A stretch of DNA of 64,000 nucleotides, taken from assembly GCA_023374045.1 (NCBI GenBank), contig CM041783.1:96197298-96261297 (forward strand), given 5' to 3'. Made by a program: the position numbers and the translations under genes. The stretch comes from Limonium bicolor. Its lineage: Eukaryota > Streptophyta > Magnoliopsida > Caryophyllales > Plumbaginaceae. The notes beneath the pieces were generated by a model, which was not told the origin of the DNA, ran no database searches, and worked only from the letters and a program-made list of their open reading frames with translations. Positions 1 to 13,000 of this stretch are shown one piece after another (positions within the stretch are counted from its first letter, which is position 1; every line of letters begins with the position of its first letter).

Positions 1-1925
1 TGTGCATTCTCAAACCTCTCTTGGCACTTGCATCTTGTTCTCTCTTAATTTGACCAACCCAAACTTCCAAGATAATGCACACCTCATACCAAGTTCCAAA
101 ACTCACTCTTGAAACCTTAAATCTTCTTTATTTTTCTACAACTCTTCAAGCATTTAAACAACCTCTTTGCTACAGATTTTTGCACAAATCTCACCACAAT
201 CATCCTCTCATATTCTTGGGTGATCATTTACCCAATTCAAAACTCCAACAACACCTAGCTAACCCTAGGTTATTCTCCACCCAAAACATCACTTAAACAC
301 TTAGGTTCCCACATAAATTTTGCCATAACTTGGCTACTTCTCTAACATTGCCCAAAACTCATACCACCATTTAAATCATCCTAAAACTAGCCAAACCACA
401 AGGGTTCTATCAGCACTCAATATCTCCTCATTAATCAAGCAAAACTCATTACACCATATAGCATAATTCATCAAATACATAGCTCCCAAACAAGCATTAA
501 CTCACAAATGTTTCTCACTTGCATTATTTCTAAGCAAGCACATTATCACCACAACTCAAGTGGGGTTCATTCATTTAATTAACCCTTCCCAAATGCTAAA
601 ACACATAGGATACACATTAGGGTTGGTTTCTTACCTTAATTTCTCTTAAGTTTCTTTTAGACATTCTTTCTCTTCTCTTCATCCAAAATCGGTCATGGCC
701 AATCACTAGCCCAATTCTCTAGACCAATATACCAATGGATATAAGGAGTACTCATTAGTTCTCCTAACTACGAAAATAACTCATGAATTCAAGAGGAGGG
801 TTCAAGGCATTAAATTGAACATTACCTTTGGAAACCCTAGAATTGATTTGCCAAGAATCAAAGGAGGAGCTCCAACCCACCATTGGAGACTTGGAGAGTA
901 GCTCAAAAACAAAGAGAAGCAAGGCATTAACACATGCCAAACTCGGCCACACAAGAAGGTGAAGAAATATGCAACTTTCTTTGGATATTTTTAACCTTGG
1001 ATGAAGAGGAAGCTTCAAGCTCAAGATTATGTGCTTTCTCCTCAAATGGGCAACACCCATGAAAATCAACTCCTCTTTTTTGAATTTGAAAAGAGAGGAA
1101 GATAGGCCTTGGTGAGAGGAGCAAGAATCTATGCTCGGTTTTTGAATCGGAGCTTTTAACGAAGCTTGTACAAGGTGAGGAAGTGGGTAGCCATTGGAGA
1201 AGCTCCAACCGTGGAGAAGGAGAAGGACCAGAAGAGAGAAAAGAGAGGGGGGTCTCACGATGGGAATGGGAAGAATGAAGAGAGAGAGAATAAAGGGGTA
1301 AAGTCCCCTTTTTACTATTTGCTTTTTCTCTTCTTTTTCCTTTCTTTCTTTATTACTAGCTTAGAGTGTGTGTGAGTGTGTTTACTCACTAATTAAAACC
1401 GGCCCCACTAAATTAGTAAGCTGAGCGTTTTTTCGTTTTCTTACAGAAAACCTCGTTATTTTACCCGGTTTGGCACTATTCACTAACCGGGCCCGTTTTT
1501 TTCGGATTTTTCTCGTTTCTTTATTTTTAATGGCTATTAAGCTTCCATTAATACTTAATTATAGTTATATCAACTATAATTTTACGGGTCCATTTGACCA
1601 CTTAAAGTCACGTTTTTCGGGTTTTCTCAAAAACGTGCTTTAAACTCCGTTAGCGTTTTAATCCATTATTTGGATCCGTTTTCTTCGGGAATCATTCCCG
1701 TATACTTATTAGGCCTAACTAAGCCTTAGGAATCCATCTCGGACCCTCTCGAGATCATATATCTCTTATACTCATTTAACGCGTATTTTAGCGTTTTTCG
1801 CTTTTCAAGCGTTTTCTCTTTTCTTTTGGTTTTATTCTTTTTACCAATACTCTTTAGGCACCATTAGGCCTTTTATAATCATATTAGAGTAATTTAATCG
1901 CCATTCCTAGATCCGGGGTATTTCA
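1..1925 (-). mobile_element. End of a minus-oriented gypsy (Tekay-like) LTR
   Basis: Non-coding, AT-rich sequence ending in ggggtatttca, which read on the minus strand is the TGAAATACCCC start shared by the other gypsy LTRs here. It shares landmarks with LTRs D and E, such as an accggcccc block (about 1398) and a caaaaacgtgctttaa block (about 1625). No polypurine tract follows position 1925, so this is the 5' LTR of an element lying to the left of the window, or a solo LTR, inserted into the plus-oriented relic that starts at 1926. The next five bases (gtaaa) are its expected target-site duplication, but the partner is outside the window. Small reading frames inside are chance. Confidence 0.6.
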
Positions 1926-3344
1926 GTAAATCAGAAGAAATCAAGTCAATCATTGAGAATACATAGCAGTATACACAGTAGTTATCGTGGGGATGGATAA
2001 AAAGTTTGTAACTCACCGAATTCGCTCACGGCAAGAGATACCATGCGTCAGTTAAGAAACCATTATTACCAAGATAAAGGAGATAAATGGGAGATGTACA
2101 ATACAGTAAGAATAACGAACGGGGCAAACTAAGCTCTAAAGTCGTCAGAGTTGCGCAGTAGAGGTCAGGGAACCCATGCTTCAGATACTGAATATGCATC
2201 GTGAATACGAAGAAATGGCTAATTATCAACGCCTAGAAGCCGCACAGGCCAGAACCGAAACCGAATATGAGTTAAACAAACTCCAATGAGAATTCTCGGT
2301 TTAGGGACTAACCGCCAATATGGTTAAGATCCTCTAACCGGAACACATTGTATAACAGACCGTGTGGAAGTTAAAATACTTCACGACGGCAGAACATTTT
2401 AACCCAATGTTCAGTGATTGATTACGTGGGCGTAATCCCTTTTAAGGGGGGTAGAGCGCAAAACCGCTTAGTGTGTTTTACCGTACAAGTGTACGTGAAC
2501 TATGTTGTGCATAGCACAAAATAATTTGTTTATGATGATTGGTGCGTGTGTTATATAAACATACGCATTCATTCATGGTTTAATTGTGGTATGCGAATAC
2601 CATTGGATAAGTGTGTTTTTTGTTAACAGTTGTTGGTGAGAGTACAAGGTAAGGGAGTAAAGAACCTCGGGAACTAAAACCCGACAGTGTATACATGTAA
2701 AACCGTGTGTGGTATTTTGATAAAATATGTATATATACAGTTTGTGAGTTATGAAGGGGTATGAAACCGATATAGAACCTAGTAAGAATTAAATTCCCTA
2801 GGAATTGATTAAAAGTGAATGTAGATAACTGATAGACGGAGTTCTATCCTTTGGAGATGTAATGATTATGACTAGATTGACAAAACAAAGATAGAAAATT
2901 GGAAATGGGTGTATTATTTGATGCTTGAAAATGAAGTGGGTGGTGGAACTTGATTTGCATGTGATCAAGGGAAGCCGAACACAATTGGGGTGGAAGGATA
3001 GTTTCAACACTGATGCTGATCACATCAGGGTTGGATGATTCTTGAAGCTCCCTTTAAGTGGTCACAAATAACCACGCTAGGAAAGAAGCAAAGAGCATAA
3101 GTTGGACTTGGAGTTGTATGCGTTTTCAAAAGATTTTCAATTGGTATTTTCAAAACCTTCGATAGATACTTTAAATAAGAAGTTTCTTATACTTAAGTGA
3201 TTGATTTGATCTCCCAAAGGAATCTACGAGATAACAGTGTATATAAAAGGTATTTTGATTGCTATACATGCTATGACATGTTGTGTGGTATGTGTGATAA
3301 ATATTATTTTGACCTTGAGTTTTAATGCGGTTGAGTTCTGAAAG

Positions 3345-3530
3345 TTGTTATGTTACCCAGACCTATGTGTCTAAATGTTGTTATGTTACCCAGACCTGAG
3401 AGTCTAAGGGTTGTTATGCAAGTGCAAATGTTGTTAAGGTACCCGGACCGTTAAGTCCGAGGTTATTATGTAAGCATGTTATGTTATGTATGGATGTGGA
3501 TGTGTTTCCAGGACCGTTAAGTCCGAGGTT
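3345..3530 (+). repeat. 3' UTR tandem repeat with GAC/GTC hairpins
   Basis: About four diverged units built on ttgttatgttacccagacct, each with a short inverted repeat such as agac-ctatgt-gtct or cggac-cgttaa-gtccg. It lies between the two polypurine tracts of the relic, the same place as the arrays at 27160-27292 and 59932-60052. Confidence 0.65.
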
Positions 3531-3630
3531 GTGGTGTAAAGTGCGTTGAGTATGGAAGTTTTATCTCGCAAGTAATCCCTGGATTACAATGTAAGGATAC
3601 GAGGGAAGCTGTGAACTTCGAGGATGAAGT

Positions 3631-3648
3631 TCTTTTAGGGGGGTAGAT
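3631..3648 (+). other. Polypurine tract of relic element A
   Basis: The tract tcttttaggggggtagat abuts the LTR start TGAAATACCCC at 3649. It is the primer site for plus-strand DNA synthesis in LTR retroelements and fixes the orientation of this copy as plus. Confidence 0.75.
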
Positions 3649-5651
3649 TGAAATACCCCAAACCTTAAGTGTTAATTAAATATGTGATTATGATTTTCTA
3701 TGGGCTAATTAAGTCCTTAAGATACATTGGTAGACAGTTCAAACCGAAGAAAACACCATAAAGTCAGTTTAAGCAAATCTGTGCTCTAAACTTGGTATGA
3801 ATTACAAAAAAACTTGATATGTTATCTAAATGTTGAACTATGGTGAAATAAGGCTAAGAGATTCCTTAGAAATGCTAGTGTACAATTCAAACCATAGTAA
3901 ACACAATTAAATACCTTAAAGACAATATGGGCGAAAATGTGCTCTAAGCTTGGATAATCTTGGTTAAGACTTAATAAGCTTACCAAGACCTTATTTACAT
4001 GTTAATGGACATAATAAACCAATTACTAAAGAAAACCAAGCTTGAAAACAAGTTAATACACAAAATGTGCTTTATGGAGTCTTAAAGCACATTTTTGAAA
4101 AATTGTCTTGGAAATGAGTTTTGAGTGGCTAAATGACCATTATTACTCTTTAATCAACATGTGTACTACTTAGTATCACATTAGGAAGTCTAAATCAATG
4201 GGAAATCAAAATTTCACAAATATGTGCCTTAATTTGTGAATAGTGCTCAAATAGTGCTAGTTTAAGTTATAAGTCAACATAAGTTGTTTTAATGGTCAAA
4301 CAAGGCCTTATGTCTATTAATTAAAGGAGGGGGGACGGTTTCCTATGTGGTGACTCACCACCATGTGCTATTAAATTAAAGAAAGAAAGAAAAGTAAGTG
4401 AAAAGTAGATATTACCTTTATAACATAAATATCTCCAAATGACTACCTCTCCTCATTCTCTTCTTCTCCTTGGTTCCCACCATCATCTATCTTCATCTCC
4501 AAGCAAATTCGTTTTGCTACAGTCCACACTCATTCTTCATCTTCTTTCACTTGTAACTTATGATTCCATGCTCCAAAATCAATTTCAAGACTACCTTTGT
4601 CTTAGTTATACCAAGCTCTACACTTCTATCTTTTCAAATCTTCAAGAACTCCTTGGTGCCATGAAAAATTCCATGAGGAGCTTGAGCTCATATTTTCATG
4701 CCTTGTCATTCTCCTTTGCTTCAAGGTGAGGAAAATCAAAGAAAATCCATGTTTCCTTCATTTTCATATATGGCCGAAAGCTCACCTCACAATGGTGCCT
4801 TATCTTTCTCTCTTCTTAGCTTAATTCAATCTTCAAGGTACTAGGAGGAGTCCTATCTTTCTACTTAACCAAGCTCTCTTTCAAATTCCAAAGGTAATCA
4901 TCAAATTTTAGTGTTTTAAGACACTTATGTAAACCTAGGGTTTAATTATGAGTTTGAGTATTAAACTTAATGCTCATTACTCTTATATGTGTATTGGTTA
5001 GAATATTGACAAGTGATAAAAGCACCTTGCCGATTTACAATCAAGAAAGAACAATAGAAAACAAGTGAGAAAAACTTCGAAAACAAAGAGGTAAATGATC
5101 TCTCTTAATGTAGTTTTGTGCTTAAGGAATTGAGCTTTATGTTGCCTTGTAAAACAACTTAAAGAGCCAATGGGAAATGAGTTAGTGAATACCCACAAGG
5201 TGTTATTAAAGGCATATGTGTTGTTGTGTGTATTTGTAGGTTGAAGGCAATTATTATGTGGGAAATTCAGTGTTTAAGTTTAATGCAATTTAAGGGCCTA
5301 AGTGCCAAGCAATTTAAGTTTATGCACTATATTGTGATGTAGTGTTGTTTAAAGGTTTAGTTGTGAGTAAAGAACATCTCTTGTGAAGATGAATATCTTT
5401 GGTGGCTAAAGGATGAAAAACAATATGTTTGTGTGTAAGGAATGTGTATTAAGAGATTTTGTGTTCTTGGATTGTATAAAAGTGGAAAACTATGTGGGTT
5501 GGTGTAAGGTAATACAAGAGAAGCTATGACAAAATTTAGTTGATAAACAAAGGAGTGTATGTGTTTTAATGAGATTTTATGACCTAGAAGGTACTAGGAA
5601 TTGTTAAGTGTTAAGATGGTGAAAGAAAGTGACATAAGGTGTTCTTAAGTG
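3649..5651 (+). mobile_element. Gypsy LTR A, 5' part, plus orientation, truncated
   Basis: Begins TGAAATACCCCAAACCTTA next to a polypurine tract. Blocks around 3890-4060 (aagaaaaccaagcttga; gcttaccaagaccttattta) match LTR E read on the minus strand, so this is the 3' LTR of the plus element whose internal relic is 1926-3648. A TATA-like run tataacataaata sits at 4419-4431, followed by a CT-rich leader like those in LTRs D and E. The reading frame at 4439-4729 lies in this leader and has no recognisable product. The 3' part is missing because LTR B begins abruptly at 5652. Confidence 0.75.
4419..4431 (+). promoter_or_regulatory. Probable LTR TATA box (LTR A)
   Basis: tataacataaata about 770 bp into the LTR, followed by a CT-rich transcribed-leader-like stretch. 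The equivalent sites in LTR D (33331-33338) and LTR E (59186-59193), on the minus strand, support it. Confidence 0.5.
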
Positions 5652-6009
5652 TGTAACACCCCATCTCCAAATACAGTGATCGTCGCCCTAAGTCCATCTC
5701 ATTCATTAACAACGCAGCGGAAAAGTTCTACTAAATTGGTGTTACCGCCGTTAGTCACCCACGTGACTAAATAGGCCTATTCTCTTACAAGTCTCGGTCT
5801 GACTAACCGGATAATTTCTCGAGCATCTAAAACATTACAATTCATAAACCACAACTTATACCGAGTATCTCATATCCTAATACATCATACTAACATCTCA
5901 TCAATTTACTAAACGAGTGTACATGCACAACTCGTGTAACAAATGTAAAAGCAACCCAAAGTACTCTACCCGCTCATACTCTCAGGTTGAGTCTTCGTCT
6001 GGTACCTAC

Positions 6010-6110
6010 CTGCAAAGTTTAAATCACAGGCCCCAAGGGGCTCAGCACATGGCTGGTACAGAAAACGTGCAGCCCACAAGCTAGCAGGGTTACACACGAC
6101 TACTTTGTCA
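6010..6110 (-). promoter_or_regulatory. Conserved U5 block resembling a 3' splice site (LTR B)
   Basis: On the minus strand: a gggctgcacg block, taccagc, tgctgagccccttggggc, a pyrimidine-rich stretch, then tttgcag before gtaggtacc. The same order is present in LTRs C, D, E and F at about 320-385 bp from the LTR end, which suggests a leader-intron acceptor with tgctgag/tgctgac as branch point. Confidence 0.4.
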
Positions 6111-7205
6111 TATACATGCAATTGTTTATTCATACAAATAATAATAAGAAGTACGATAACAAACAACACATTTATGTGAAATATTCACAGCTCAAATAAA
6201 TCGAACGTCGTAATGGACGCCCATTAATGATGTAAGTTAGATCGCTAACTCCTGAGGCCTGAGAATTGTTTAGTTCTCGTGTTTGACCATACCTTATAAG
6301 TGTCAACCGTTCTCTTATTAGAACTGGTTGTTCTCTAACTGAATTGTTTATTTTTGTCGGGTCATGGTAACCCTAGCCAATGAGTTATTAGCTCCATTGG
6401 GTTAATAAACATTATTCTTAGGTTATGAGGGGTGTAGGCTTGACCCTCCTACGCATCTTGAATTTGCCTCCCATCTCGAATTGTTCACTCGAGATGGTCG
6501 GGTTAGTTTGTCGACCCTAGGCGGAAGACAGATCTGATACAGATGCCGACCTCCTAACCTGAACATGCATGACCGAAGTCAGTCCCGGATTCCTCTTCTC
6601 CCAAGTTCTAGTTAGCTGAAGTCTCATTGACAATTTGTTAGTTAAACCTCTATCGGTATTAACCAACTAATAACAGGGAGTATTTATAACCTTATACAAT
6701 TGTTTACTAAACATAGTTAATGAACAAGCTCTGAATCAAGTCGTGTTAGTGTGCAATGGACACACAATAATAATACAGTAAATTGGTTTCATGCTTAGTC
6801 CTATTTGATCATATCACAATAACACATAGCACACAAACCGAGGTAGACCTCATTAGCAAACAAGCTACAAGAATCCCATACCGTACACCGGAGATTGGCT
6901 AGCTCTTAACACCACATTCGCCTAATCCGCCGAACGCCTCTGACTATCTATATCTGTAACCAGAACTAGTATTAGTATCTTGTGTCTTAGAACTAATTTG
7001 GTTCTCTTGTCAACTTAAAACTCTTCCTAGGTTAACCCGGGTATAATAGTATACCGTTAAACGGGTTCGTTCATTTAGGAGTGTTTCCAAGCTCAATTCT
7101 AATTCATTAACATACTAACGCCGTTAGCAGTTATTTAGTTGCACTGTTAGCAACTTTAGACTTATACGGACCTTGTATTAGATTTTAGTATTTTTCACTA
7201 TTCAT

Positions 7206-7408
7206 CTGTATTTCATTATTCATTTATATGGTCTCGTATTCTACTATTCATTTATATGGCCTCGTATTTTACTATTCACCGTATTTCACTATTCATGTAT
7301 ACGTATTTTACTATTCATGTATACGTATTTACTATTCATGTATACGTATTTACTATTCATGTATACGTATACTATTCACGTATACGAGTACTATTCATGT
7401 ACACTAAA
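7206..7408. repeat. Tandem array in LTR B, about 20-25 bp unit
   Basis: Repeated tactattcatgtatacgtat units with gradual divergence. It starts about 1.55 kb from the LTR's U5 end, close to the position of the unrelated-sequence arrays in LTR D (31255-31640) and LTR E (57310-57575). Adjacent units have no unique spacers, so it is not a CRISPR array. Confidence 0.85.
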
Positions 7409-7821
7409 ACTTTTTGTATACGTCTCCGTATCATACGTATTTATTTCTTTTTCCAATATAACTTGTATTTTCATTAAAAATACCTTAAGTAATGATCTCT
7501 CCTATACTTATTAAATTACGGGTATACCCCTCGTATACCTTAATTTATATACGGGTCTCGTTTAATCCCGTCTTAACTCTGTTTCTTATACAACTTGTTT
7601 CTAAATTCTTCGAAAGTCTTACTTAATTAATTTCTTTTTTACTTTTGGTCAATTACCAAAATATACCCAAGTTTGACCAGTCTTTTATGGTCAAACCCCC
7701 TATCTTTCCATAATTTACAATCTTACCCCTAAAGTTAATTTAACTTAACTTTTTATTCCTTTATCCTTTTAATATCTAATCTTTTGCTACAATTTTTATT
7801 CTAGCTCCTCTAAACACTTCA

Positions 7822-9229
7822 TGTAACACCCCAACTCTAAATCCCGTAATTAACGTCTAATAACCTCCAACATAATCTACAACCCACAGCATAAATATTT
7901 TAAACAGATTCGGTGTTACCGCTGCCAGCCACCCACGTGGCTGACAAGGCCTTTCCTCCCAACACGTTACGGTCTGAATGACTGGAAATACATTACATTC
8001 TCCTTAAAATACATACCGAGTCACTAAGTCTTAATTATTACAACACACGTCTAAATACAGCTTATAACAAAATTTAAATGAATCCCAAGTCCTAAGTGTA
8101 CCCCGCCTACTCTCGGTCTGGCCCGTTCTCCTTCGCGTACCTGTGAATGGTTGGCCATAAAATGGCTCAGCAAAACAAATTGCTGGTATGGAATCGTGTA
8201 GCCCACGTGCGACCGGGGCTACACTCAACTAATTGGTCGGATGAACATGCGATTCATTTATTAACAAACATGCATATATAGGGAAGTACCGTAAACACTC
8301 AACATGTCAATCACATAATCATAAATAATCAACCAATGACCCACACTAAGGGATCAATCATCAAACAAAAGGTAACAATCGCCATTCACATAACCAATAA
8401 ATAACCAACCAACGATCCACATTATGGGATCAATTCACCACAATAGGGCTAGTAACCTTCCGTCTCTTAACCTTTAATTAGGTTTTAATCCTCGAATCCT
8501 TCCATACGTTTACCTTTCAGTTAGTACAAACCGCTCATTGGTATTGTTTATGTTCAAGTAAAAATTTTCCTCGCAATCCACACCATGGGACTACTTATAA
8601 CTTCTTAATGTTCTCCACAACAGTCTGGATTTAGAGACTGTTTACAATTTTAATGTTAGGGCATGTGGCCCGCGAGCGTGAGGCCCGTACCAAGTGAGTG
8701 CTATACTCACAAACCAAGAATTTGTGCCAATAGTGGCATATATATACATAAATATATACACATATAACTCACCCTGTCATGATCATGTGCAAAGACGGGG
8801 AGCCAATCGCTTGGCTCGGGGCAGCGCAGTCCGTAGACGCACTCCAACGAGGTTGGTTCTGTTATAGATACCATCCTCTCAATCCAATAAACACGCGTGC
8901 CCGGTCTACCCGGATCTTCTCGTCCCCCCGATAGTTAGTGTTAGCCAAATTCTTATAATCTCTCCTTGTTACTTCGGGACATCACTTTGATGTCGTTAAC
9001 AATTAATGAGGGAGTTTACAGTTAATAACACCTCATATACATCCCTCCTCTCAATCTCCTGAATTCTCCATTCATGATCCAATTCATTCCCTTGTTTGTT
9101 AGACACTCTACTGTGCAGTTAGTAGCACGACAGTTATAAGGACGAGGCAACAACACACAATCATACAACATCAACAATAGTCCAATTACATGCTTTAATC
9201 TGGGGGTCATTTTCACACAAAACAACTAG
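7822..9229 (-). mobile_element. Gypsy LTR C, segment 1 of 3
   Basis: Starts TGTAACACCCCAAC, has the ccacccacgtggctgac block (about 7929) and the U5 acceptor-like block (AG at 8141-8142). It breaks off where the CACTA element inserts; tag at 9227-9229 is one half of the CACTA target-site duplication. LTR C continues at 18858. No gene is seen. Confidence 0.7.
8141..8225 (-). promoter_or_regulatory. Conserved U5 block resembling a 3' splice site (LTR C)
   Basis: Minus-strand order: gggctacacg, taccagc, tgctgagcc, pyrimidine-rich stretch, ccattcacag before gtacgcg. Same architecture as in LTRs B, D, E and F. Confidence 0.4.
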
Positions 9230-9249
9230 CACCTGGTGGAACGCGACCC
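9230..9249 (+). repeat. CACTA left terminal inverted repeat
   Basis: cacctggtggaacgcgaccc, pairing imperfectly with the inverted right end. The terminal trinucleotide CAC is kept but the fourth base is c instead of t. Confidence 0.85.
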
Positions 9250-9595
9250 ATTAATCACGGTCCAAAACCGTGTATAATTACGGTTCTGGACCGTAATTTA
9301 CGCGGGCGTCAATAAAGATGGCGTTTCTTTAATTACGGTTTAAACCGTAATTAAAGGCCCTTTTCTGGCCCGCGTGTCATTGACTTTACATTACGGTTAT
9401 TTGTAGAACCGTGATCTAAAGTCCTTTGGCGCGCGCGAACCAAAGGACTTTAGATCACGGTTTTACAAATAACCGTAACGTAAAGTCGACACTTTAGATG
9501 ACGGTTTGGCAATAACCGTCATCTAAAGTTTTGCGCGCGCGCCCAAAGGACTTTAGATTACGGTTATTGCCAGAACCGTCATCTAAAGTGTAATT
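9250..9595. repeat. CACTA left subterminal repeats
   Basis: A dense series of actttagatnacggtt and its reverse complement, arranged as nested palindromes separated by GC-rich runs such as ggcgcgcgcg. In En/Spm elements subterminal repeats of this kind bind the TNPA-type protein; that role is known for the superfamily and inferred here. Confidence 0.85.
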
Positions 9596-9720
9596 TTTTT
9601 TTTACAAATCTACACAATTGCAACAGAGAGAGAATTGTAACAGATAAGCAGCAGAGGGCAGAAACTGCACAATTGAACCACCTGAATCAAATACCAACAA
9701 CACAAATTCATTCTCTGCGC

Positions 9721-9885
9721 ACAATTGCAACAGAGATAACATCTAATAAAGCACCAGATCGAAAATCTGTAACATATTCAATCTGTTACACAATTGCAAC
9801 AGAGATAACATCTAATAAAGCACCAGAACGAAAATCTGTAACATATTCAATCTGTTACACAATTGCAACAGAGATAACAATTGCA
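9721..9885. repeat. 69-bp tandem repeat, about 2.3 copies
   Basis: Units beginning acaattgcaacagagataa at 9721, 9790 and 9859, exact 69-bp period. It lies between the left subterminal region and the 3' end of the second CACTA gene. A frame reads through it because 69 is a multiple of three, but no protein is supported. Confidence 0.9.
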
Positions 9886-10087
9886 AATTCATTTCTTTCT
9901 GCGCACAATTGCAACAGAAATATCAATACAACAGCTAGAATCTGTTACAGCAGCAGCTAGCATAATTCATTACAAACAGAATCAGAGCAACTAACAAAAA
10001 ATATAATCTGTTACACAATATAATCTGTTGCAGCAGCAACTAACAGAATCAAGCAACTAAAAAAATATATGTTACAGCAGCAGCTAG

Positions 10088-13000
10088 CTAGTCTACCACT
10101 CCATTCTCATAAACATGGCTGCCATGCTCTCTCTGACATGCAACAAGTCGGCAAGCATAAGTCTTGTATTTGGCATAATGCTCTTTAATCTGCAACAAGA
10201 AAAGGAATGGAACACATAATGAGATTAAGATAAAGACACAAAAAATCTGCCGAAAGAATTAAATACAAGACAGCGTTCGTATTACCTTGTCTTTATCATT
10301 CCTAAAACTTGGGAAGTACCCGCAGAACTCGTACATATACCGCATCACGTAGTACCCGCAACTCTTAGAATCCTTTTGGGTAGGGCACTAAATCACCAAA
10401 ATTCACAAATGTAAAACAATTGTACAAATATAATAGCAGCACGAATGAAATACATGAATTACCAAACCTTGATGTAATCGACGGTCAAATCACCAAACTC
10501 TCCCTGAGGGGTTTTTTTGTAACAACTACATATATTAACAAAAGCGTTTAGCAAAATGAACAAGTACATTAATTTTGGTTCAAAAAACTTACAAACAATT
10601 AAATAGTAATAAAAACTTACTCTTTGATTAAGTCCTCAGTGTGGAATTCTGTCCACTGCCCTAGTGGATCTAGAACGAGCAGAGTAGCGGTGGCAGCGCA
10701 GAATATAAACAAAGCCCAGTGGTGGCTACAATGTCAAATACAAAATGAAATGAGAAATGAAGGTAACAAAGTTAGCTAATTAGTATGTAATTTTATATTA
10801 GAACTCACGTTTGGTGATACGGCATTAGAATGAATAATTTATTCTGTTGATCAACAACATTGAAGACATGAATCATGTAGTTACAAAACCTCCCAGGGTC
10901 CCTAGTGACATTGTCGTACGATAAACGCTCCGGGCACACCGCAGTAACGCAGGTCATGTCCTTCTAACACATCTCTCAAGCAGACATCTATTATATCACA
11001 TGTACTATAAAAAGTTAGCCAATGCAACTTCATAGATACTTATATATGTTTTTACAGTATGAGGAAAGAACACTTACTTTAGATAAGCTTGAATAATGTT
11101 AATGTTCAGATAATCTCCACACATCATCTCTCTGATGTCCTCAAAGTTGATTGCCGTCATCATATCTTCTTCGTAGTGAAACATCCTTTGGAAGCGTCAT
11201 CATGAAGTTGTTAGTTTGAGATGACTTCAAAATGATCTTGTCGTAGAGATTCATCTGCTTGGCCCCCAAAACATTAACAAGTTTTTGTGGCAGTTCGAGC
11301 TTATTTTTAGGCGCCTCAGAAGTCCTGGTGCGACCCCGGACGGGAGCTGGTTTCTTACCTTTCGCACCCCGACTCACTGGATTCTTACCCTTCACACACA
11401 AACAGTAAAGCATAAATGTAAAGATAATTACTAATTGATTATTATAGTAACATTAAACATTTATCTAGAAATACCCTTCTGACAGGATTCGTCGGCGCGC
11501 TGATCTCTTCTTCTCTGGGCCGGGATACGCGGCGAGGAACCTCAGGGATCTCAGGATTCGCCGGCGCGCTGGTCTCTTCTAGTCTGGGCCGGGTTACGCG
11601 GCGAGGAAGCTCAGGGATCTATAATAGATTAGATTAGACACTTAATGCTAAATAATGCATTTTATTAGATACTAAATGGTTGTAAACAGTCTTACCTCAT
11701 CGGTGACAACAATATAACATGCTGGCCATGGCAATATGTCTCCCTTCGCTTCGATCAGCGTGCATTTGTTGTCAATCGCCATCGGAAGGTATGCATGCTC
11801 AAATCCATCAACTATCAGGTCCAAGGTCACACGCGCGTAGAATGGGGGTAGACGTACGAAACTGATGAGCGTGAGTGGACCTGATGGCAACACCGTCCCG
11901 TAGGCCGCATCTACAGGGTGCCCGTCTAATGGTATTTGGAGACGACATTTTTTTTGCTCCTTTAATAAACAGAGATAATACGTGAAATAAATAAGTGAGT
12001 CCAATCTAATACTATTTAAATAACTTTATTTTAGAAGAAAAATAGTTAAACAAAGTTAACCTGGATGTTGGCAAACGGGTACGGGTCAGCGGCCGGAGCA
12101 CAACTAGACGAGGAAGACATTCGAGGAGGATCTAGCTGCTGCTGCTGAGTAGTCGCATGTGCAATCGCATTCAACGCTTCCTGCAGCCTCTCCTCGATAG
12201 CCCGGCGCTCAGCAGCATTTTCTCGTCATTAGCTTGGCGCTCAGCAGCGAACTTACGCTCTACCATCGCCTCGACTTCAGCAGCACTCATCTGACCCTTC
12301 CTAGCAGATGGCGGGAATACGTTCTTCTGACGTACTTCTCCCCCAAATCCTCTAACACGCCCCGGGTGATCCTTCTTCCCAAGCATTTGATTCAGCGCGT
12401 CGTCTTGAGAAGGAGGAGCGTGTAAGTCCACTTCTCCTCTCTGTGCCGCTTCGTACTGTCCAATTTTCAAAGAAGTTAATGACGAGATTTAAGATCAACA
12501 AACACTTGAGTATATAAGTAAATTATTTAACAGCTACTTTCAAATACTTACAATTTGGTTTGCCAGTTGTTCCATCGCAGCATTAGGAAATATCCTCTGA
12601 CCTTCGCTGGTCGTTTTCTGGCGTCCCAATATGTACATCTGCACCCTCCTCGCCTCAGAGCATCCTCGATCGGGCATTCACTTCCATCCTCGTTCCTCCG
12701 TGTCAGCAAACCAGCTTCTTTCCATCCCTCGAGGCTGCCCACATATCCCCTTCGTCCCATGGTGTGGGGGTAGAGATTAGCTTCACGGTTTTGCCGTGCT
12801 TGTTCTTGTACTTGCTGTTAAGAAAGTACAACAGGAAATTAATTAGAAAATCAGGGATAAAGCATTATGAGCATTAATTAAGAAAAGAGTACACACAAAC
12901 ATACCCTGAACTCGGGGGTGGCGTGCCGCTCAACGAACTCCTTCCACTCCTCTTCAGTATCATGCCGTTGTATACAACATACGGCGGAGGCTCACGTGGG

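Larger units (their letters stand above)
1926..3648 (+). mobile_element. Decayed gypsy internal region (3' end of pol and 3' UTR)
   Basis: Plus-oriented relic truncated on the left by the LTR at 1-1925. No open coding frame survives. At about 2400-2470 it holds the landmark gattacgtgggcgtaatccc followed by ttttaaggggggtagagcg, matching 55305-55350 and, inverted, 27935-27985. In the young elements the equivalent purine tract lies just past the pol stop. The rest is 3' UTR, including a block at 2760-3030 also found in the relics at 27350-27700 and 55550-55950. It ends at a polypurine tract directly before LTR A. Confidence 0.65.
5652..7821 (-). mobile_element. Gypsy LTR B, minus orientation, truncated
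   Basis: Starts TGTAACACCCCATC, the inverted end (ggggtgttaca) of the long gypsy LTRs, and carries the conserved ccacccacgtgg block near 5756. It contains the U5 acceptor-like block (AG at 6010-6011) and a tandem array at 7206-7408. It is interrupted at 7822 by LTR C, so only its U5 and part of R are visible. The 5 bases before it (5647-5651) should be its target-site duplication. Confidence 0.72.

Noticed and set aside
764..1258. 164-codon minus frame with a hydrophobic start
   Set aside because: Lies in the leader part of a gypsy LTR. The signal-peptide-like start reflects CT-rich composition; no conservation in the other LTRs was noted.
7206..7408. CRISPR-like regular repeats
   Set aside because: Units are adjacent with no unique spacers, and the context is a plant LTR.
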